34,831 bases of DNA from an uncultured Rhodobacter sp. (GTDB lineage: Bacteria > Pseudomonadota > Alphaproteobacteria > Rhodobacterales > Rhodobacteraceae), in contig CALGTJ010000771.1 of NCBI GenBank assembly GCA_937901435.1, positions 1 through 34,831 of the forward strand, written 5' to 3'. The notes beneath the pieces are model-generated. The model saw only the letters and a list, made by a program, of their open reading frames with translations, was not told the DNA's origin and searched no databases. Both the position numbers and the translations under genes were made by a program. Within the stretch, counting starts at the first letter, position 1. The number at the start of each line of letters is the position of its first letter. Shown here piece by piece: positions 15,568 through 23,107 of this stretch.

Positions 15568-15825
15568 TTGACCGTCCAGACGGTTTGGCAGATCGGGTGT
15601 GTGTCACTGTCATCCGGGCAGGTCCTTCGGCGTCGCAAAAGCTTTGGTTCGCCTTGGCTCGATTCTCTCCGGACATGCGAACACCCGTACGGTGACATGC
15701 AAAATCACACAAGGATACCGAAAAAAGCCGCTTTAATTCCGCACAGCGCTATCCAGATTTCATTTTTTATTTGTATCTCACGCGGTTTGCGACAATCCTT
15801 TCCGCGAAAGAGCGGGATTGGGCGA
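15568..15825. promoter_or_regulatory. Divergent regulatory region, eamA 2 and iclR
   Basis: The longest non-coding stretch of the window (258 bases). It contains a palindrome CCGTACGG (15685-15692) bracketed by two GACATGC copies (15672-15678 and 15694-15700). A distinctly AT-rich patch follows (about 15700-15780, including a T-rich run near 15757-15775), and a nested inverted repeat lies against the iclR start. These are plausible operator and promoter parts for an autoregulated IclR gene and the divergent permease, but no clean -35/-10 pair could be set. Confidence 0.45.
15793..15820. repeat. Nested inverted repeats just upstream of iclR start
   Basis: CAATCC (15793-15798) pairs with GGATTG (15815-15820), and inside it TTTC-CGC-GAAA (15799-15809) forms a second symmetric element. 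The whole lies five bases before the proposed iclR ATG, so protein binding or folding here would block translation or transcription of iclR. It is a candidate autoregulatory site. Confidence 0.4.
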
Positions 15826-16641
15826 ATGGACGAAGCAAAACGCGAAGTTCTCGAAATGGAAGACGCGCTGAGCGATGGCATGTCGGATCGGCGGTTCATC
15901 ACTGCCGTGGCGCGCGGCTTTGACATTCTGCGCGCGTTTCAGCCGGGCGGTGGCGCACTTGGCAACCAAGAGCTGTCCCGTTCAACGGGTATTCCCAAAG
16001 CAACAGTGACCCGGTTGACACATACGCTGGCAGAGCTGGGCTATCTGCGACATCTCAAATCCGAAGGCAAATACGAGCCCACAGAAGCAATACTGGCGCT
16101 GGGCTATTCCGTTCTGTCTAACCTGCTTGTCCGGCAAGTCGCGCACGATCCGATGATGGAACTGGCGGCGCAGCATGACGTGTCGGTCGGACTCGCCTCC
16201 CGGGATCGACTGAGTATGATATTTGTCGATGTGTGCAAGAACCGGATGCTGTCGACCTTGCATCTTGAGGTGGGATCCCGTGTTCCGATGCCCACAACAG
16301 CCGTTGGTCGTGCGTTTCTTGCCGGTGTGCCTGAGGACGAACGCGCCTTTTACTACGAGCGTTTTGAAGAACGGCTTGGCGCTGAGGATTGGGCCGCGCT
16401 GCGCCCGCTGGTTGAAAGCGCGATCGCACAGGTCGAGGAACGTGGATTTTGCTACGTCGAGGATGAATGGCACCGCGGCATGCGCGCGGTGGCCACGCCG
16501 CTTGTCGCGCGGGACCGAAACACCGTGATGTCCATGATGTGTGGAGCCCCCGCCTTTCGGGTGGAGCGGGAGAAGCTCGAAACAGAGCTGGGTCCACGTC
16601 TGGTGCATCTCTGTGAGGGGCTCGCGCCCAGTGTGCGCTGA
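15826..16641 (+). CDS. IclR-family transcriptional regulator
   Basis: 271 residues from ATG 15826. The frame is open far upstream, but family similarity begins only after this point; ATG 15856 or 15880 are alternatives. The N-terminal winged HTH (about residues 18-80: RRFITAVARGFDILRAFQPG, then LSRSTGIPKATVTRLTHTL) is followed by the IclR effector domain (about 95-265, with STLHLEVGSRVPMPTTAVGRAFLAG). IclR proteins sense small catabolic acids and either repress or activate nearby operons. It is followed immediately by a ThDP enzyme gene and is divergent from an EamA gene, so either may be its target. The effector is unknown. Confidence 0.93.
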   Translation: MDEAKREVLEMEDALSDGMSDRRFITAVARGFDILRAFQPGGGALGNQELSRSTGIPKATVTRLTHTLAELGYLRHLKSEGKYEPTEAILALGYSVLSNLLVRQVAHDPMMELAAQHDVSVGLASRDRLSMIFVDVCKNRMLSTLHLEVGSRVPMPTTAVGRAFLAGVPEDERAFYYERFEERLGAEDWAALRPLVESAIAQVEERGFCYVEDEWHRGMRAVATPLVARDRNTVMSMMCGAPAFRVEREKLETELGPRLVHLCEGLAPSVR

Positions 16642-16666
16642 GATGGATGGCATGCGGGATCATGGA

Positions 16667-18253
16667 ATGACACAACTGACAGTCGCAGAGCATCTGGTTG
16701 GAGCGCTTTACAGACGTGGCACGCGTCGAATTTACGGCGTTCCGGGCGGCGGGTCTTCACTTGACCTGATTGCAGGGGCCGAAGCCCTTGGAATGACATT
16801 TGTCTTGGCACGGTGCGAGAATTCAGCGGTCATGATGGCTGCAGCGGACGCCGATATATCCGGGGTCCCCGGTGCAGTGCTGACCACCAAAGGGCCGGGT
16901 CTTGCGCAGGCCATGAACGGTCTGGCGCATGCATCGCTTGACCGGGCCCCCGTGGTCTGCATCACGGACGGTTTTTCCGACGCATTGTCTTCTTACGTGA
17001 CCCATCAGGTCTTCGATCAGGAGGCGATGAGCCGTCCTGTGGTCAAGGGGTACAGTCGGTTGGAAGCTGGCGACCCTGCAACCGAGATCGAGCAGCTGAT
17101 TGATCTGGCCTGCACGCCGTGCCGTGGTCCTGTTCATATCGAACTGACCGGTGTGGCCGCGCGCCGCAAGGTCGGTCCAGCCACGCAAACAACAAAGACC
17201 AAGCCGGAAGTGCCGTCAGTTGAGCACGCGCGTCGCCTGATATCTCAGGCGCGCCGCCCTGTCGTCGTGGTCGGTTTGGAAGCGCGAACTGTTCCCGAAG
17301 AAACCCTGCGGCTGGTCGAGGGGTTGGGGTGTCCGGTCCTGACAACCTACAAAGCCAAAGGTGTCATCCCCAATGCCCATGCCGCGCGTGTGGGTCTATT
17401 TACCGGTGGGGCGGCAGAGGCTCCGACAATCGACAAAGCCGATCTGATCGTACTGGTGGGGCTGGACCCCGTAGAACTGATCCTGCAGCCCTGGCGCTAT
17501 GACGTTCCGGTCCTGGATATCGCAGAAATGCGCCACGAGCCGCATTATACGACGGCGACCGTCGGAGTCTATGGCGCCCTTGCATCAAGCCTTGAAGCTT
17601 TGAGCGGGCGCAATGAGAACAGCGACTGGACGCCGGAGGAAATACAGGATCTGGCAGCGGCGATGCGAGCTTCCATCGCCTTTCCCGAAAGTGAGGCGAT
17701 TGATCCGCAAGTCATCGTCGAAGCAGCCGCGGATCATCTCGGCGGGGCGCGGATCACCGTGGACGCGGGCGCGCATATGTTGAGTGCTACAGGGTTCTGG
17801 CCCGCGGACAAGCCGAATGATCTGCAAATATCCAACGGTCTTGCGTCGATGGCTTTTGCGCTTCCCGCGGCAATTGGCACAGGTCTTGCAGACCCATCGC
17901 GGCGCGTGATCGCCTTTACCGGCGATGGTGGTCTCAAGATGTGCATCGGCGAATTGGCCACAGCCGTGCAATATCAGGCCCCTGTCACCGTCATCGTGTT
18001 AAACGATGGCGCGCTGACGATGATCGATTTGAAGCAGCAGCAACGCGGCATGGCGACCGCAGGTGTACGTTGGCCGCGTACGGATTTTGCCGTCGTCGCC
18101 CGCGGTTTCGGTTGCACGGCTTGGCGGGTGTCAACGCGGGCAGAGTATGACGCTGCATTGGCCGAAGCGGCGAAAACGCTCGGGCCAACACTGATTGACG
18201 TGGTTTTGGATCCCGGCGGCTATGCTGCCCAGCTCAAAGCGATGCGGGGCTAA
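16667..18253 (+). CDS. Thiamine-diphosphate-dependent enzyme, acetolactate synthase/benzoylformate decarboxylase-like
   Basis: 528 residues from ATG 16667; ATGs at 16643 and 16652 are possible and would add 8 or 5 residues. All three domains of the family are present: the N-terminal pyrimidine domain with activating Glu 51 (ARCENSAVMMA), a central domain (about 185-320), and the C-terminal ThDP-binding domain with GDGG near residue 419 followed by the Asn of VLND. The enzyme should therefore bind ThDP and Mg and act on a 2-oxo acid or acyl-CoA. The family is wide (acetolactate synthase, sulfoacetaldehyde acetyltransferase, oxalyl-CoA, phenylpyruvate or benzoylformate decarboxylase) and the subfamily cannot be decided by eye. 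No small regulatory subunit (ilvN) follows, which argues for a catabolic role. It lies 25 bases after iclR. Confidence 0.88.
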   Translation: MTQLTVAEHLVGALYRRGTRRIYGVPGGGSSLDLIAGAEALGMTFVLARCENSAVMMAAADADISGVPGAVLTTKGPGLAQAMNGLAHASLDRAPVVCITDGFSDALSSYVTHQVFDQEAMSRPVVKGYSRLEAGDPATEIEQLIDLACTPCRGPVHIELTGVAARRKVGPATQTTKTKPEVPSVEHARRLISQARRPVVVVGLEARTVPEETLRLVEGLGCPVLTTYKAKGVIPNAHAARVGLFTGGAAEAPTIDKADLIVLVGLDPVELILQPWRYDVPVLDIAEMRHEPHYTTATVGVYGALASSLEALSGRNENSDWTPEEIQDLAAAMRASIAFPESEAIDPQVIVEAAADHLGGARITVDAGAHMLSATGFWPADKPNDLQISNGLASMAFALPAAIGTGLADPSRRVIAFTGDGGLKMCIGELATAVQYQAPVTVIVLNDGALTMIDLKQQQRGMATAGVRWPRTDFAVVARGFGCTAWRVSTRAEYDAALAEAAKTLGPTLIDVVLDPGGYAAQLKAMRG

Positions 18254-18267
18254 GGGGGATGCTGATG

Positions 18268-19038
18268 TCAGGTGTTTCCAGTCAGAGCCGCCAACCGGGC
18301 GCGGGCGCCTTGCAGGAACATGGTCTGGTCATTTCCGGCAAGCACGAAGTGCATTCCCATGTCGATATAGCGCCGCGCCATCGTGGCATCGGCAACCCCT
18401 CCGAAGCCCGAGATTTTGCCGTGGCGCTGTGCGGCTTCCGCCACCTTTTGCATCGCATCCACAACTTCGGGATCTCCATAGGCGCTGGGTTTGCCAAGTT
18501 GGAAGGTCAGATCGGACGCGCCGACGAACAGGATGTCGATACCCTCGACCGAGGCGATTTCATCAACGGCGGCAACAGCAGCGCGGCTTTCGATCATCAC
18601 GGCACACATTGTGACGGGATCCAGCAGCTTGGCAGCGTCGGCGAAAGTGCGCGGCATGTAGCCCAGTTGCGGAATGATGCCGGGGACAGACCGTTCTCCC
18701 AGCGGGGGGAAGCGACATTGGCGGGCGACGGCAGCGGCGGTCTCGGGGTCATCCACATGTGGTACTATGATGCCCATGGCCCCGTTGGACAGCACGCGGT
18801 GGATCTGTCCCGGCGCGGCGTCCGCCATGCGCACAAGCGGTGTGACACCCGCTTCGACCCCGGCAAGAGCCGTCTGGGTGATCTGATCCATGCTCAGCGG
18901 ACCATGTTCAAGGTCAAGAAACATCCAGTCGTAGCCACAATCACGCAGCATTGCGGCAATATCCGTGGTCCGGGTGAGACGACAACTGACTCCGAAACAC
19001 GGGCGTGTTTTCAATCGCTCGGCAAGCGTGTTGGTCAT
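18268..19038 (-). CDS. HpcH/HpaI-family class II aldolase
   Basis: 256 residues, the usual length. Catalytic and metal residues of HpaI-type pyruvate aldolases align well: His 45 (DLEHGP), Arg 70 (PLVRM), metal ligands Glu 150 (VMIES) and Asp 176 (GASDLT), and the PPLGERS segment before the metal site. Such enzymes cleave 4-hydroxy-2-oxo acids to pyruvate plus an aldehyde or semialdehyde. The gene starts three bases after the stop of the DUF1445 gene, with AAGGA before its ATG, so the two are one operon. It may feed pyruvate from a product of the neighbouring ThDP enzyme or Hyu pathway; the aldehyde partner could be the substrate of the aldehyde dehydrogenase downstream on the other strand. 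The substrate is not determined. Confidence 0.9.
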   Translation of the reverse strand: MTNTLAERLKTRPCFGVSCRLTRTTDIAAMLRDCGYDWMFLDLEHGPLSMDQITQTALAGVEAGVTPLVRMADAAPGQIHRVLSNGAMGIIVPHVDDPETAAAVARQCRFPPLGERSVPGIIPQLGYMPRTFADAAKLLDPVTMCAVMIESRAAVAAVDEIASVEGIDILFVGASDLTFQLGKPSAYGDPEVVDAMQKVAEAAQRHGKISGFGGVADATMARRYIDMGMHFVLAGNDQTMFLQGARARLAALTGNT

Positions 19039-19041
19039 GAT

Positions 19042-19854
19042 TTAAAGGTCCTTCACCAGCAAGTCCGTCATCAGCATATGACCCGTCTTGTGCGTGATCA
19101 TCAACGGAAGCTTTGCCGCCATGGCCACAGCTTGCGGTGTCACTCCGCAGCCCCAGAACATGGGGGTGTCATCGGGTCCGATCTCGGGCGGGGCACCCCA
19201 GTCCACAGCTTGGGTGTCGTGGATGCCAATTTCTGCCGGGTCACCAATATGCACCGGTGCGCCATGAATGGCAGGGTAGCGGGCCGTGGTCGCGGCCACA
19301 CGGTCAACCTGATCATTGGGGATCGGGCGCAAGGATACAACCATCGGTCCCTGGAAAGGTCCGGCGGGTACACACTCTATGCCAGAGGTGTAGACAGCGA
19401 TGCGACCACCGGGTTTTTCCAAATGCGCTACGCGCAGACTGTTCTCTTGCAAGACGGCATCGAAGGACAGCGAACAACCCATTGCGAAAGCCACCAGGTC
19501 ATCTTGCCAGATGTCAGTAATGTCGCTCGGTTCATCGACCAGCACGCCCTCGCGGTATACGCAGTAGCCAGAAAGGTCCCGGCGCACATCCGAGCCGGGC
19601 GCGACCTGACGGAATTCAGGATCACCGGTATCTGTCACGTCAAGAACTGGGCAGGGGCTTGGGTTGCGTTGGCAAAAGCGCATGAAATCCAACGCCATGT
19701 TTTCGGGCAGAATGGCAAGGTTTGCGTGGACATGGCCGTGCGCCAGACCATGTGTCCTCCCGATCCAACGCCCCTCTCGGATCGCATGGCGCACATCTGC
19801 AGCACTGCCTTGGGAAAGGCGTTTGCGAAGATCCTCTTGTTCCAATTCAGCCAT
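19042..19854 (-). CDS. DUF1445 / UPF0317 putative hydro-lyase (D-glutamate cyclase family)
   Basis: 270 residues from ATG 19854; a GTG one codon upstream (19857) is also possible. The sequence GRTHGLAHGHVHANLAILPE, then FCQRNPSPCPVLDVTD and DDLVAFAMGCSLSFDAVL, is typical of the UPF0317/YcsI family. The mammalian mitochondrial member is D-glutamate cyclase, which makes 5-oxo-D-proline; bacterial members often sit near 5-oxoprolinase-type genes. Here it is divergent from an operon that contains HyuA/HyuB, relatives of ATP-dependent 5-oxoprolinase. That supports a role in lactam or D-glutamate-related chemistry. It is the first gene of a two-gene reverse operon with the HpaI aldolase. The reaction in this organism is inferred from family and neighbours only. 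Confidence 0.88.
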   Translation of the reverse strand: MAELEQEDLRKRLSQGSAADVRHAIREGRWIGRTHGLAHGHVHANLAILPENMALDFMRFCQRNPSPCPVLDVTDTGDPEFRQVAPGSDVRRDLSGYCVYREGVLVDEPSDITDIWQDDLVAFAMGCSLSFDAVLQENSLRVAHLEKPGGRIAVYTSGIECVPAGPFQGPMVVSLRPIPNDQVDRVAATTARYPAIHGAPVHIGDPAEIGIHDTQAVDWGAPPEIGPDDTPMFWGCGVTPQAVAMAAKLPLMITHKTGHMLMTDLLVKDL

Positions 19855-20036
19855 CACGAACCTTCAGATTTCGATACCGACTGCCGGGACCGTTCCAGCG
19901 GAAGCGTATCGCAAAAACATCGTCTCTGTATAGGGAGCGAGACCAGAAACTGCCCGCGAGTGGCAGATGCTCCCGCCAACAGGCCGGGCCGATGTACCCC
20001 CAGCGCAAAGCGCGCCCACCAACAAGGAGACTTACC
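19855..20036. promoter_or_regulatory. Divergent promoter region, DUF1445 operon and tct-hyu operon
   Basis: About 180 bases between divergent starts. It holds CGATAC and GTATCG in inverted orientation about 28 bases apart (within 19870-19915) and a small CTGCC/GGCAG stem (within 19949-19967) in the likely tctC leader. A good ribosome-binding site (AAGGAGACTTACC) precedes ATG 20037. I could not set a -35/-10 pair with confidence. Shared control of the two operons is likely from the arrangement, but no regulator gene lies beside it; the nearest is the iclR gene at 15826. Confidence 0.4.
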
Positions 20037-20987
20037 ATGCTGAACAGACTAGTCAAAAGTGCCTTGGCACTGGCCTTCACGGCAACTGCCGCCGTAGCCC
20101 AAACCTATCCGTCAGAACAGATTACACTGATCGTGCCCTATTCACCGGGCGGAAACGGCGACATCACATCGCGCTTCATCGCCGATCAGGCGAGCGAGAT
20201 CATGGGCGTGAACTTTGTGGTCGAAAACCGCGCAGGCGGAGGGGCATTTATCGGTATCAACAGCTGCGCGAATGCGGATCCAGATGGCTACACAATCTGC
20301 TTTATCTCGACCAGCCCGATCACCGTGCGACCGCATGTAATCGAAGCGCCTTATGATCCCATAGAAGACCTAACTTATCTTGGACAGTTCATGTTGTCCA
20401 AACAACCCGTGATCGCGCGCAATGATGGCAAGTTTTCGAATATTCAGGACGTGATTACCTTTGCGAAGGAAAATCCTGGTCAGTTGCGTTGGTCCGCGGC
20501 TGTTCCGCGTGGCGGCCCGCACCTCGCAACCGAGGCGATGTTCCGTGCTGAAGGCGCGCAAACCACGTTCCTGCCGTCTCAAGGCGGCGCAGTTGAAATG
20601 GCCAACCTGTTGGCGGGGACCATCGACATTGCCGTGATCTCGGATTATGGTCCTGCACTTGACAACGGTGAGGTCATCATCCTTGCCGAAACAAGCCCCG
20701 GACGTAATCCGCAAAGCCCGGATTCTCCGAATCTCGGTGAGCTGGGCTATCCGCTGGAACTTGCAAGTTTCTTTGCACTTGCCGCACCTGCAAACTTGCC
20801 GGAAGAGGTGATCGCCGCTTGGGATGACACGCTCAAGCAGATCACCGACAGCGAAGAGTTCCAGACGCTGATGGACCGGATCAAGGGCGAAAATGCCTAC
20901 ATGAACTCTGCCGATTTCACGGCCCGGGTTCAGGCAGACTACAAGGCCATGGGCGAAGCGACCGCAAAGTACGGTCTTGCAAACTGA
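20037..20987 (+). CDS. tctC: Tripartite tricarboxylate transporter binding protein (TctC/Bug family)
   Basis: 316 residues with a Sec signal peptide cleaved after AVA (residue 21). The mature protein opens with YPSEQITLIVPYSPGGNGD, the hallmark of TctC/Bug receptors, whose PGG motif contacts the ligand carboxylate. The family binds citrate, dicarboxylates, nicotinate, glutamate and many other carboxylates. The start follows AAGGAGACTTACC; longer upstream starts would destroy the signal peptide. It heads the TTT importer operon and is separated from tctB by a strong hairpin, consistent with higher expression of this abundant periplasmic protein. The ligand is probably an anionic precursor of the Hyu substrate downstream. 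Confidence 0.94.
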   Translation: MLNRLVKSALALAFTATAAVAQTYPSEQITLIVPYSPGGNGDITSRFIADQASEIMGVNFVVENRAGGGAFIGINSCANADPDGYTICFISTSPITVRPHVIEAPYDPIEDLTYLGQFMLSKQPVIARNDGKFSNIQDVITFAKENPGQLRWSAAVPRGGPHLATEAMFRAEGAQTTFLPSQGGAVEMANLLAGTIDIAVISDYGPALDNGEVIILAETSPGRNPQSPDSPNLGELGYPLELASFFALAAPANLPEEVIAAWDDTLKQITDSEEFQTLMDRIKGENAYMNSADFTARVQADYKAMGEATAKYGLAN

Positions 20988-21001
20988 TCCAAGTGAAATC
21001 G

Positions 21002-21030
21002 CTGGTGGCCAGAAAGAGTCTGGCCACCAG
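21002..21030 (+). terminator. Intercistronic hairpin between tctC and tctB
   Basis: CTGGTGGCCAGA (21002-21013) and TCTGGCCACCAG (21019-21030) are perfect 12-base inverted arms around AAGAG, starting 14 bases after the tctC stop. No T-run follows. The structure most likely protects the tctC message from 3' decay or attenuates transcription into tctB and tctA, giving excess binding protein. It parallels the hairpin after the ABC binding-protein gene at 7985-8012. Confidence 0.8.
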
Positions 21031-21056
21031 TACTCCGACCAAAGGATGTCAGGCCA

Positions 21057-21575
21057 ATGCCCGATCATGTGCGTCTCGAACTGATCCTGATTTCAATATT
21101 GCTACCTGTCGTGGCGCTGTTTGCGTTTTGGTACGTCCCGCTATCCATCGACGAACCACAAGGGTTTGGCTCTGATAGCGAGGTGTCGCCAAGGTTTGCG
21201 CCTTACTTGCTGGCTATACTTATGGCTGCGGCTATGATTGGCCGCCTTCTTCAGCTTGGTGTCTACAAGGTGAGAGGAATGCTCGAGACTTTGCCCGACG
21301 ATCTGGAAGAGATCGGCAGCGTCGAGGAAACAAAGCGCGGATTGGTGCTGAATGTTGTCACGTCGATCTACGGCTTTTTTCTGATCCCGTTCATCGGCTT
21401 TTACGCTGCCAGCTTCGCGCTTGTGGCCTATTTGGTGAACCGTCTCGGCGAGCGCCGATTGTGGTTCATCGGACTGATTGGCGTCGGATGTATTCTCTTC
21501 ACCTACCTTCTGTTTGACGAATTGCTCAACGTGCGCTTGCCGCGCGGTGCGATTGCGTCCTTTTTCAAAGGTTAA
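21057..21575 (+). CDS. tctB: Tripartite tricarboxylate transporter small membrane subunit TctB
   Basis: 172 residues with four predicted membrane helices (about 10-30, 48-68, 98-130 as two, and 135-155) separated by a charged loop (DDLEEIGSVEETKRG). Size, helix pattern and place between tctC and tctA identify it, although TctB proteins have little conserved sequence. It forms the membrane complex with TctA for sodium- or proton-driven uptake of the carboxylate bound by TctC. AAAGGA lies upstream of its ATG; tctA starts four bases after its stop. Confidence 0.9.
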   Translation: MPDHVRLELILISILLPVVALFAFWYVPLSIDEPQGFGSDSEVSPRFAPYLLAILMAAAMIGRLLQLGVYKVRGMLETLPDDLEEIGSVEETKRGLVLNVVTSIYGFFLIPFIGFYAASFALVAYLVNRLGERRLWFIGLIGVGCILFTYLLFDELLNVRLPRGAIASFFKG

Positions 21576-21579
21576 ACCG

Positions 21580-23106
21580 ATGGACAGCATTCTCGCAGGC
21601 GTTCAACTCGCCCTGACATGGCAATCCATCGGGGCCGTTCTGATTGGGATCATTGCCGGGCAGCTACTGGGTGCCATTCCGGGTCTCACCGCCACCATGA
21701 CTGTGGCGTTGCTGATCCCATACACATATTACCTCGAGCCTTGGGTCGGAATTCCAATGCTGATCGGAATGTTTAAGGGATCGCTGTTCGGGAGTTCGAT
21801 CACCGCTATCTTGGTCAAGACACCCGGCACCCCGGCGGCCGCCGCGACCGTGCTTGACGGATACCCGCTTGCGCAACAGGGCAAGGGTGAAAAAGCCTGC
21901 AAGATGGCACTCTATGCGTCCGTCTTCGGTGACAGTTTCTCGGACATTGTTTTGATCTTTGGTGCGGCCTTCCTCGCGTCTATCGCGCTCAACTTTGGTC
22001 CTGCGGAATATACGCTACTGGTGGCATTTTCACTTCTCACGATGGGCTTCGTTTCGGGGGCCAAGATCTGGAAAGGCCTGTTCGCCATGCTTCTTGGCAT
22101 GATGCTGGGCATTGTTGGGCTCGATCCGGTGACCGCCAGCCCGCGTATGACCATGGGCTTTCTCGAGATGGAGGAAGGCATCGGTTTGATCCCGATGCTC
22201 ATCGGCTTTTTGGCCGTGGCAGAGGTGCTGCGGCAAATGGAATATCCGCGCAAACAGCTTGCTACCAGCACAGTGACATTCTCAGCCGATCCCGCCGATC
22301 GTCGGGTGTCTTGGGCGGAGTTCAAACGCTGTCTGCCCGTGATGATCAAATCGTCCTCACTCGGCACTGCAGTGGGTGCGCTTCCGGGCATCAGTGCTAC
22401 GGTTGCTGCCTTCTTGGCCTATAACGAGGCCAAGCGATCCTCAAAGACTCCGGAACGCTTTGGCAAAGGCGCACTTGAAGGCGTTGCCGCTCCGGAAAGT
22501 GCCAACAACGCGGTATCCGGGGCGAACCTGATCCCGCTGATGGCGTTCGGCATTCCGGGTGATATTGCGGCGGCGCTGATCCTGTCTGCGCTTCTGATTC
22601 AGGGTATCACCCCAGGGCCGGTGATCTTTCGTGACAATCCCGAGCCGATCTACGCAATATTCACCGCTTTGTTACTGGCCAACCTGTTCAATCTGATTTT
22701 GGGCCACGGTCTGATAAAGGTGGCGCGCAAAGTTGTGGGTGTCCCAAAACGCATTCTGTTTCCGGTGGTGCTTGTGATCGCCGCAGCTGGGGCCTACGCG
22801 ATGCGCGGGTCTGTTTTTGACATCCAGTTGGTGTTCTTGTTTGGCCTTCTGGGCTGGGCGCTGACCAAGATGGCATTTCCGACGGTTCCGTTGCTCATTG
22901 GCTTTATCCTGATGCCGATCCTTGAATACAATCTGAGGATTTCAATGCTGATCGCGGGATCGGTGCCCAATCCTTTGGGGTATTTCTTTGCGCGACCTGC
23001 CTTTGTCACGTTGTTGGCTGTCATGGCATTGATGGTTGTTTTGGTCTTCAAGCGAATTCTCCGTGACAAGCAGGCGGCGCGAGCCGCCGGATTGGGGAGT
23101 GGTTGA
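21580..23106 (+). CDS. tctA: Tripartite tricarboxylate transporter large membrane subunit TctA
   Basis: 508 residues with about 11-12 membrane helices, full length for the family. The signature segments are clear: GAIPGLTATMTVALLIPYTYYL at 27-48 and the repeat GALPGISATVAAFLAYNEAKR around 267-287, the two PG-containing re-entrant motifs, as well as GVAAPESANNAVSGANLIPL. ATG 21580 is preferred to an upstream in-frame start inside tctB. It forms the transport channel with TctB. The aminotransferase gene starts one base after its stop, tying the importer to downstream catabolism. Confidence 0.96.
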   Translation: MDSILAGVQLALTWQSIGAVLIGIIAGQLLGAIPGLTATMTVALLIPYTYYLEPWVGIPMLIGMFKGSLFGSSITAILVKTPGTPAAAATVLDGYPLAQQGKGEKACKMALYASVFGDSFSDIVLIFGAAFLASIALNFGPAEYTLLVAFSLLTMGFVSGAKIWKGLFAMLLGMMLGIVGLDPVTASPRMTMGFLEMEEGIGLIPMLIGFLAVAEVLRQMEYPRKQLATSTVTFSADPADRRVSWAEFKRCLPVMIKSSSLGTAVGALPGISATVAAFLAYNEAKRSSKTPERFGKGALEGVAAPESANNAVSGANLIPLMAFGIPGDIAAALILSALLIQGITPGPVIFRDNPEPIYAIFTALLLANLFNLILGHGLIKVARKVVGVPKRILFPVVLVIAAAGAYAMRGSVFDIQLVFLFGLLGWALTKMAFPTVPLLIGFILMPILEYNLRISMLIAGSVPNPLGYFFARPAFVTLLAVMALMVVLVFKRILRDKQAARAAGLGSG

Positions 23107-23107
23107 T

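Noticed and set aside
14650..15825. Upstream extension of the iclR reading frame by about 390 codons
   Set aside because: The extension is antisense to the EamA gene and has no domain; IclR similarity begins at the ATG at 15826.
18259..20043. Long + strand open frame (about 594 codons) opposite the HpaI aldolase and DUF1445 genes
   Set aside because: It is antisense to two genes with clear catalytic motifs, has an atypical His/Arg/Gln-rich composition and no recognisable domain; such frames are common in GC-rich DNA.
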